A program made the position numbers and the translations under genes. A DNA stretch of 28,830 nucleotides from Antrodiella citrinella. Taxonomy: Eukaryota; Basidiomycota; Agaricomycetes; Polyporales; Steccherinaceae. A model generated the notes under the pieces. It was not told the origin of the DNA, searched no databases, and saw only the letters and a list, made by a program, of their open reading frames with translations. Positions 22,901-28,830 of this stretch are shown one piece after another (position 1 is the first letter of the stretch; each line of letters opens with the position of its first letter). The stretch spans positions 1 through 28,830 of the forward strand of contig SGPM01000341.1 in NCBI GenBank assembly GCA_004802725.1, in the 5' to 3' direction.

Positions 22901-23578
22901 TCGACGCCGGAGCTGCTGACGAAGCACAGCACCGACATCATCCAACTTCTAGAACACATTGACGAGGAAAGTATCATGCCTCCACTCGCCGTCGTTCAAG
23001 TGTTGAGCAGGAATGGCGTAGCCAGTATTGGTCTGGTGAAGCAGTGGCTGATGACGCGTATCAAAGATTCCAGAGAGCAAATTGACACCGTAAGTTGACC
23101 CCATCCAACGTTTGAGCACTCCCTTATCTTCTGTTGTTTCTAGGACCAGAAGCTCATCGAATCATACCGTTTGGAGACTCAGAACAAGCTGCGCCTTGTA
23201 GATGAGCTGTCAGACCCAGATCACCCGCGGGTGTTCCACGTTACACAATGCACTGCTTGCAAAGGTCAGCTCGATCTACCAAGCGTCCACTTCATGTGCA
23301 GTCACAGCTATCACCAACGGTATGTCTCAAAATCTCTTCTACTTCTGTGCCCTCTGACGTCAGCATCTTACAGTTGTCTCGGCGAGCATGACACGGAGTG
23401 CCCTAATTGCGCACGGAATCATGGCTTGGTTCGGGAGATTCGGCGGAACAACGAGCGACTTGCTGATCAGCACGACGTCTTCATGTCAGAGGTGAAGGAG
23501 AGCGGCTTCGCTGCGGTAGCCACTGGATTTAGTCGAGGGATCATGAACATGTCGAGGCTGGACGACGTAGTTGCATAA
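19920..23578 (+). CDS. VPS11: vacuolar protein sorting protein 11 (CORVET/HOPS core subunit)
   Basis: Vps11 (Pep5) is a core subunit of the HOPS and CORVET tethering complexes at endosomes and vacuoles. Exons are 19920-19952, 20008-20085, 20141-20320, 20375-20497, 20553-20973, 21024-21280, 21333-21566, 21615-21980, 22034-23089, 23144-23319 and 23374-23578, giving 1042 residues, the usual length. The N-terminal beta-propeller starts WRQFTFFDAIPIKDSHD and contains IAATSLGTIVADIHGSIFLL and YLAIGLGDGTVLLYRHL. An alpha-solenoid with clathrin-type repeats follows (YGDHLYNKGDYDGAMQQYLKT, CRQAGYFEHASYLAKKY). A Ser/Pro-rich linker is at about residues 640-700. The C-terminal RING-H2 uses C952, C955, C968, H970, H973, C976, C984 and C987. 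The exon 3 acceptor is a NAGNAG (gcagcag), so one Gln may be alternatively included. All introns are 48-55 bp. Confidence 0.97.
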
Positions 23579-23902
23579 TGCTCTGTTTCAATACCACTTG
23601 TTTTATTCACGATACGATACCCCAATCCTATTTACAGTGCTGCATGAACCTATTTCTTGTTCTTCACATTCTTATACATGCAAGGACATCTCAATGCAGT
23701 CAATGCAGGATGAGAAGGCGAGATTGCGGTGAAGAGGATAAGGTACGAGCCGACCTCATGACACTGTTACAGACATAAGTCTGACGACCAGTTTAGAATG
23801 CGAAGAATATTTTGGTCTACAGAATACGGTACGAAACAACATACACTTCTACATAAATAAGTTGGTTTAAATAAACTTACGATTAAACAACAACGACTAC
23901 AT
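23579..23902. other. convergent 3' flanks of VPS11 and the GH89 gene
   Basis: 324 bp between two stop codons. The DNA is AT-rich near the right end, with AATAAA-like words around 23856-23875 on the + strand that could serve VPS11 polyadenylation. No coding potential or repeat is evident. Confidence 0.55.
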
Positions 23903-26285
23903 TTACGCCCAGGTGTTCAACACACCCTGCGCCAACTGGATAAAATCACCAGTGGTACCCCACGTCTCGCCCAGCGTCTTGTTACCCCAGATCTGCAAGT
24001 CAAACGTCTTGCCCATATCCAACAACTTCGCGTTGATCTCCGTCGCGTTGAACCCCGCGTTGCTCCCCGTCTGTTTCACGCTCGCCAAGTACTGGATGAA
24101 CGTCTCCCATCGGTCGAGGTAGTACTCCCCGACCAACCCGGCCCACTGCTTGGACGCGTAGTCATTGTTCTCGCCGTCAGGACCCCACAGCGTGATCTGG
24201 TTGCGCGCATTAAACTCGAGGTAGGCGGCGTAAGTCTGGTTGGTCTGGGCGAATCTGCCAGTCCCCGTGGTCGCCCATTGCGTCGCGTTCGAGATCCACG
24301 AGCTCAGGAGGAAGTTCTCGTTCGTGGCGAGGAGCGCGTCCATATCGCGCAAGAGGTCGAGCATGGTGCTACCGACGATCGTGATCGAGTGGTCGGTGGT
24401 GCTGCTGGAGTCCCATGTGGCGATGAGAGCCTCGTAGGCATCGATGAAGCGGTTGGCGAGGAGCTGACGGGCAACATCGACAACGTCGTTCTGGAACTCG
24501 GGGATAGAGCGGAGGGCGTGGCTCTGGTTGGAAGCCTGAAGGAGGAGCTCGAGGGCGGGGAGGACGGAGGTGTCGGTATCGTAAGGAACCAACGTGGGGT
24601 GATGACCTGTACAGAAAATCAGCGATGGCCACAACGCGCAAATAAACCAAGTTACTCACCTGTTCGGTTGACCAAACCGCTGGCAGCGGGCNCCAACTCA
24701 AGGATACTCTTGATGGTAGCTTGAGAGTTGGGGTCCGAGTTGTTGTAGACGGTGGCAGCCAAGATGCTCCAAGCCTGGGCAGCAGCAGCAGGGAGAGGCT
24801 TGACGGTATAGCGGCGTGCAACCCACTTATCGACGTAAGCAGTAGTGTTGAGAGGCGTAGACGACCAAGCCTGGTCCAGCAAGATGTCGTAGACGATCTC
24901 ATTGCCCTCCAGTCCCTCCATAGTCAATCCCATACCCTTCATCGTGTTGTTAGGCGAGTTCAAGGCGGCGATAGGGCCCTGGGTGATGACATCCAAGTTA
25001 CCCTCCAGACCCATGTTACCGCCGTAGCCGTGAAGCTCGCACCACACCCACTGCTTGCCGAAGTAGTTGTCGGTACGGTTCCACTGAGGGGCAGCCTCGC
25101 TGTACAAGTCAAGGACGATCATGTCGTCGGACTCGGAGGCACCGCTGAGGTACGCCTCGACACGATCGTTGGTCCAGAAAGATTCGCTGCTGAAGAACAG
25201 CCATCCCTGCATCAACCAGACAGCCTCGGGATCGGCAGCGCGCAAGCTGGCGAAAGTGCCAGTAGTGACGTTACGCAAGTAGTCGAGATCGCCGCTGGCG
25301 GGGTTGTTCTCGTTGTACTGGTCAAGAGTGTAGATGTGGGAAATGTTGCCGTACGCTTGTGCTTGCTTAGAAATGAACGACGACTGGAGCTGGGTGAACA
25401 GAGGGTCGAAAGGGTTGAGGAATGTGTCGTCGGTCAAGATAGAGGGGAAACCGGCGTATTGGCCACCGACCTCAACGGAGGCGTTGGGAAAGTGAGTAGC
25501 GAACGCCCTGGGGACGAATCCCGTGAAAGATGGTAGGACCGGGGTCATACCGAGGTCAACCATACGCGAGACAATCTGCTTTTGGAGGTCGAACTGGGCA
25601 TCCACCCACTGAGAGGGGAGAGCACCACCCCAGCTGCCTTGGATATTACCGAACCTGTTCCAAGCTTGGAAAGCCGGTCCGGAGAGGAAGTCGCTAATTT
25701 CCGCATCAGAGAGGCCAATCTCCTTGAAGACCTCGATGAGAATATACTCGTTGCCAACCCACGCGAGAGGGAGGTTGACACCACGAAGAGATAGCCAGTC
25801 CAGAAGGAGCTCCCACTTGTCAAAGCCCCAGAACGCGGTCGTGTAACTGAAGGTGACGGTGTTGAAATGGTAGCGCCATGGGACTATGGCGGAGCCATTG
25901 ATGGATGTACCAACGGCGGGGAGACGTGACGGGAGTTGGTCCAGACGAGAGCCTGTCCACCAGATGTCAACGCCACCGACCTCCGTGAGGTATCTACAAG
26001 TGAGGTCAATATCACCGGAGCAATAGCAATGCACATGACCACGTACGTGTATAAACCTCTCGAGCAGGCGCTGACGGTAGTACACTCAACAGTGACGCCG
26101 CCCTGGTATCCCTTGGTGTCGCTGACGACGAACGAATCATTAGAGCCTTCCACAAGCTGGAAGGTGAAGTCATTGGTGTGGTTGGGTATGCGACGCTTCA
26201 CCAACGCGTTGATGCCATCTAAGGGTGATGGCTGCGCCGCAAGGACTGCGGTGAGTGCGGTGAGGACGACAAGAAGACCGCGCAT
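23903..26285 (-). CDS. secreted/vacuolar alpha-N-acetylglucosaminidase (GH89, NAGLU family)
   Basis: GH89 enzymes remove terminal alpha-linked N-acetylglucosamine; the human member acts on heparan sulfate in lysosomes. Exons are 26285-26047, 25993-24660 and 24606-23903, giving 758 residues, similar to the human protein. A signal peptide MRGLLVVLTALTAVLAAQ is present. The N-terminal domain is followed by the barrel: RYHFNTVTFSYTTAFWGFDKW, RGVNLPLAWVGNEYILIEVF, GNIQGSWGGALPSQW. YNENNP (E308) aligns with the human catalytic acid region, and MEGLEGNEIVYD (E439) with the nucleophile region; WCELHGYGGNMGLEG matches the conserved GGN loop. The C-terminal helical domain ends LAQGVLNTWA. More than ten N-x-S/T sites fit a secretory glycoprotein. 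One ambiguous base (24692) falls in exon 2. The natural substrate in a fungus is unknown to me; alpha-GlcNAc caps on fungal glycans are one option. Confidence 0.95.
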
Positions 26286-27387
26286 AATGGGGGGAAAGCA
26301 AGTACCTCGTAGAACCAGCGCTGTTAATTGTTCTCCGTGTTTATGAGCGAACGAAGATCACGTATACCCCGGGAATGGAAGATCATCAGCGAACACCCTC
26401 GGCTGAAAACGAGTACTGATCGTCGAACGTGCAGGAACGCTCGCTGCACCGTATGGCGTAGACACCGTGCCTGCACGTGGAAGACCGAAGAAACTTAGAA
26501 AAATGACAATGAACGATGCGAGGGAGCATATTGGAATGCAAAGAAGAATATTTCCTATGAGATATCCGGTATTTTGCTTCGTCGTGTGCTCAATGACTCG
26601 GGTTGGTATCTGTTGGTCCTGTTTGCTGTGCTTGGTACCGCGTGAATCGTCGGATTGCGAGCGAGTCGTCGTTGGGTTTGTCCGGCAACGTAGAGTATAT
26701 AAGACTAGAGCAACAGAAACCAGATCCTGCTCGAGTGCAAGGTGTCGCCGCAGCTGTTACGCTTGCGCCGAACCTTTCTCGACCACCTGAGGTATGTGCA
26801 ATCGAGCCGGGACTCGGGGTGTTCCGTGGGACGTCGTTTGGATTCCTAGAGCTGTTCGTCGCCGAAACAAGGTGTACCGAGCTTCTTGCTCAGTTCTGTT
26901 TCCAAATACTTGCCGTTTACGACTCTAACCCCATGTTTGTGCCCTCACAGGCACTGCTCGATAATTTACACCAGTAGTATTGCTTATTTTCCGTCGCAGT
27001 CCTTCCTCCTAGTGTTTGTTACTGTATGTGCCGATGACGATGATATATCATGAGATCTTGTGGACCCCCTGTGCCTTTCGACCTACTGCTGTCGGGCGAC
27101 TGAACATTGCGCAACGGGAGATACTCGTCCGGAAGTGCCGTACACGCATTAGATTCTGTGACACGCATGTTCGCCTGCACATGTTGTTGGCGCAGAGACT
27201 CCGGTGCTGAGAGTGTTTTGATCGGCGCTGAAGAACCGCCTTGGATCCGCCGCAGTCAACCCGCAGCGGCCAGTTGCTCCAAGGCTTCTGGCTGAATCCG
27301 ACATGGCTCTGTCCATGTTCAAGTCCACCTTCACGACGTCTTACTCTTCAAATCTCCTCTGAAATCCGACAGACCGTCCGAGGAGGC
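26286..27387. promoter_or_regulatory. long divergent region between GH89 and GT8 genes
   Basis: 1.1 kb between divergent start codons, the longest intergenic region between confident genes apart from the two unresolved ones. It holds a TATATAA at 26696-26702. A + strand frame from 26603 to 26977 is open, and a GT..AG pair (26792-26950) within it could be an intron, but the product is unrecognisable. A spliced 5' leader of the GT8 transcript starting near 26730 is a reasonable alternative. Confidence 0.45.
26696..26702 (+). promoter_or_regulatory. TATA box candidate
   Basis: TATATAA is a strong match to the TATA consensus and is set in otherwise mixed-composition DNA. It lies about 690 bp before the GT8 start codon, so if it serves that gene the transcript has a long, perhaps spliced, leader. 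It could instead drive a short unannotated transcript. Confidence 0.35.
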
Positions 27388-28561
27388 ATGCTTTCTCAAT
27401 GGATGAGGTCGATCCGATATAGAGACTATGTGCCGTTGCCTGGAGCGCACCCCCAAAACCGCAGTGGCTCATACAGTCGACCGGTCGTCGTATTCCTCGT
27501 CGTGGTTGGCACTTCATTTTTTCTCAATCTCTACTTCCTTCTTTCTGCGTGGCTCACTTGGCCGAATCCACTGGACAATTACCAAACATTGTGAGCAATA
27601 TTATATGTCATCACGAACCCGTTCAAAGTGCACCTCGTAATGTCTCCCCATCTTTTACAGGAACCAAAGTCCACTCGTGAGCCGCGAGCGGCTTAACTCA
27701 TTGCCTCCAATAACCTCTCAGATCAATGCCATCGTTACGACTCTATACACGAACAACTTTGCGGTAGCAGTCGCCACGTTGGGTCATTCTCTGCAGAAGA
27801 CGAATACAACCTCACGTCTCATCCTCTTCTATCTCCCCGACAAAATTTCGGACGAGGCTCTTTGTATAGCTACCTCCTCCGGATTCGTTGCTCAGCCCGT
27901 TGTCCGGATACCTCCTCCCCGTAATAGTCGGGGCGTCCACAGACACTTCCAGGACCAGTACACGAAGCTCACGTTGTGGACTCTGGATCAGCAAGGGATA
28001 GATGCTGTGGTGTACCTGGATGCGGATACACTGGTACGGCAAAGCCTGGATGAGCTGTTCAGGTTGCCGTACAATTTTGCCGCCGTCCCCGATATCTTCC
28101 TGGACTCGCGAGGGTTCTCGTTATCATTCAACGCCGGTGTCATGTTCGTACGTCCATCCACGGACGTGTTTCACACCATGGTGGAGCAGATTGGAGTCGC
28201 AAATTACAAAGCGGAGGATGCAGAGCAGTCCTTCTTGAATCACTTTTACGGCGCGGAAGCTATACGGCTGCCGTATGCCTACAACGGCAACCAGGCGATC
28301 AAGAAGCGGTCTCCGAAGGTGTGGGCGGGCATCGCCAAGGAATTGCGCGTCGTTCATTACACGATGGTCAAGCCGTTCTTGGCACGCGATTACGCGGAGG
28401 TGAAGCTGAAGGATATGGACCAGCACACCCTCAAACAGACCAAATTGAAGGGCGGTATTTACGAGGAGGAAGTACTCTGGTGGCGAGATATGTGGCAGGA
28501 CGCGCGGAGGACTTACGGGGACCAGCTGGACCGTTGCCAAATCCCATCTTTGAGACGATAG
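27388..28561 (+). CDS. type II membrane glycosyltransferase, family GT8 (glycogenin-like fold)
   Basis: Exons 27388-27590 and 27661-28561 (70-bp intron) give 367 residues. A short cytosolic N-terminus precedes one membrane segment at about residues 32-56 (VVVFLVVVGTSFFLNLYFLL), the type II layout of Golgi glycosyltransferases. The GT-A domain runs from about residue 88: INAIVTTLYTNNFAVAVATLGHSLQ, HRHFQDQYTKLTLWTLDQ, then the metal-binding DxD in VVYLDADTLV (D188-D190), FAAVPDIF, FNAGVMFVRPS, and YNGNQAIKK with VVHYTMVKPF near the end, all usual in GT8. The donor sugar (often UDP-glucose, -galactose or -GlcNAc) cannot be told. The frame is open upstream to an ATG at 27241, but the added residues look like leader sequence. 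The stop TAG overlaps a GTGAGT donor; splicing at 28561-28611 would recreate a TAA at the same place. Confidence 0.88.
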
Positions 28562-28830
28562 TGAGTACTTCCTGTGACGTCATCACAAGTCCCGAAACTG
28601 ACGTTATACAGATATAAATACATCGCCATAATCAGTACTTACACCAGACTCCTAACCACCCTACCTTGCGGCTTCGTTCAAATAATTATGTGCTGCGAAT
28701 GTGAATGACAGAAAAAAACCGTGCGCCACATATCACATGACAAAACAAGCTCCGAATCAATTCTAGCACAAGAAATTCGATAACCGAACATCCCCGACAC
28801 ATGTTGAATCCCAGTAACCTTATTGTTTTG
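28562..28830. other. 3' flank of the GT8 gene to window end
   Basis: This AT-rich tail has a possible 3' untranslated intron (28561-28611, GTGAGT..CAG). I see no coding frame or repeat in it. Confidence 0.5.

Noticed and set aside
24721..25536. 271-codon open frame on the + strand
   Set aside because: It is exactly antisense to the GH89 catalytic domain. Biased codon use of that gene explains the lack of stops, and the product is not protein-like or recognisable.

Overview
The window looks like basidiomycete nuclear DNA, most likely from an Agaricomycete. Genes are dense, lie on both strands and are cut by many introns of about 45-95 bp (mostly 50-60) with GT..AG borders. The left edge carries the C-terminal part of a Plavaka-type DNA transposase, a family typical of Agaricomycotina. 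No prokaryotic, viral or plasmid feature is visible. All gene models were spliced by hand, and for every confidently assigned complete gene the exon lengths sum to a whole number of codons.

Layout, left to right. 1-1600: Plavaka transposase remnant, followed by roughly 40-bp subterminal-type repeats. 1600-3080: gene-poor DNA with nested inverted repeats. 3079-4342 (-): mitochondrial ribosomal protein uL2m. 4525-6332 (+): RUVBL2/Rvb2 AAA+ ATPase, divergent from uL2m over 182 bp. 6333-9461: a difficult 3.1-kb stretch with one weakly supported multi-exon gene (7594-8467) and most of a cluster of single ambiguous bases. 9462-10630 (-): an RS-rich nuclear protein resembling style cell-cycle inhibitor 1. 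10885-11539 (-) and 11827-12662 (+): cytosolic ribosomal proteins eL21 and uS4, divergent over 287 bp. 13455-15599 (+): secreted GH20 glycosidase. 15774-17557 (-): non-canonical poly(A) polymerase of the Trf4/Cid14 type. 17943-19423 (-): alpha-ketoglutarate-dependent xanthine dioxygenase (XanA type). 19920-23578 (+): VPS11. 23903-26285 (-): GH89 alpha-N-acetylglucosaminidase. 27388-28561 (+): membrane-anchored GT8 glycosyltransferase.

Most of these are unrelated housekeeping genes: cytosolic and mitochondrial translation, chromatin/RNP remodelling, RNA surveillance and vacuolar trafficking. The accessory flavour comes from three glycan-active proteins (GH20, GH89, GT8) and the purine-scavenging dioxygenase in the right half. 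I see no convincing evidence of a new defence or mobile system. The points most worth a second look are the candidate gene with a repeated exon-start motif at 7594-8467, a 22-bp palindrome centred on CACGTG in the upstream region of the poly(A) polymerase gene, and several extreme splice structures: a start codon alone in its exon, micro-exons, and a stop codon on an intron border.
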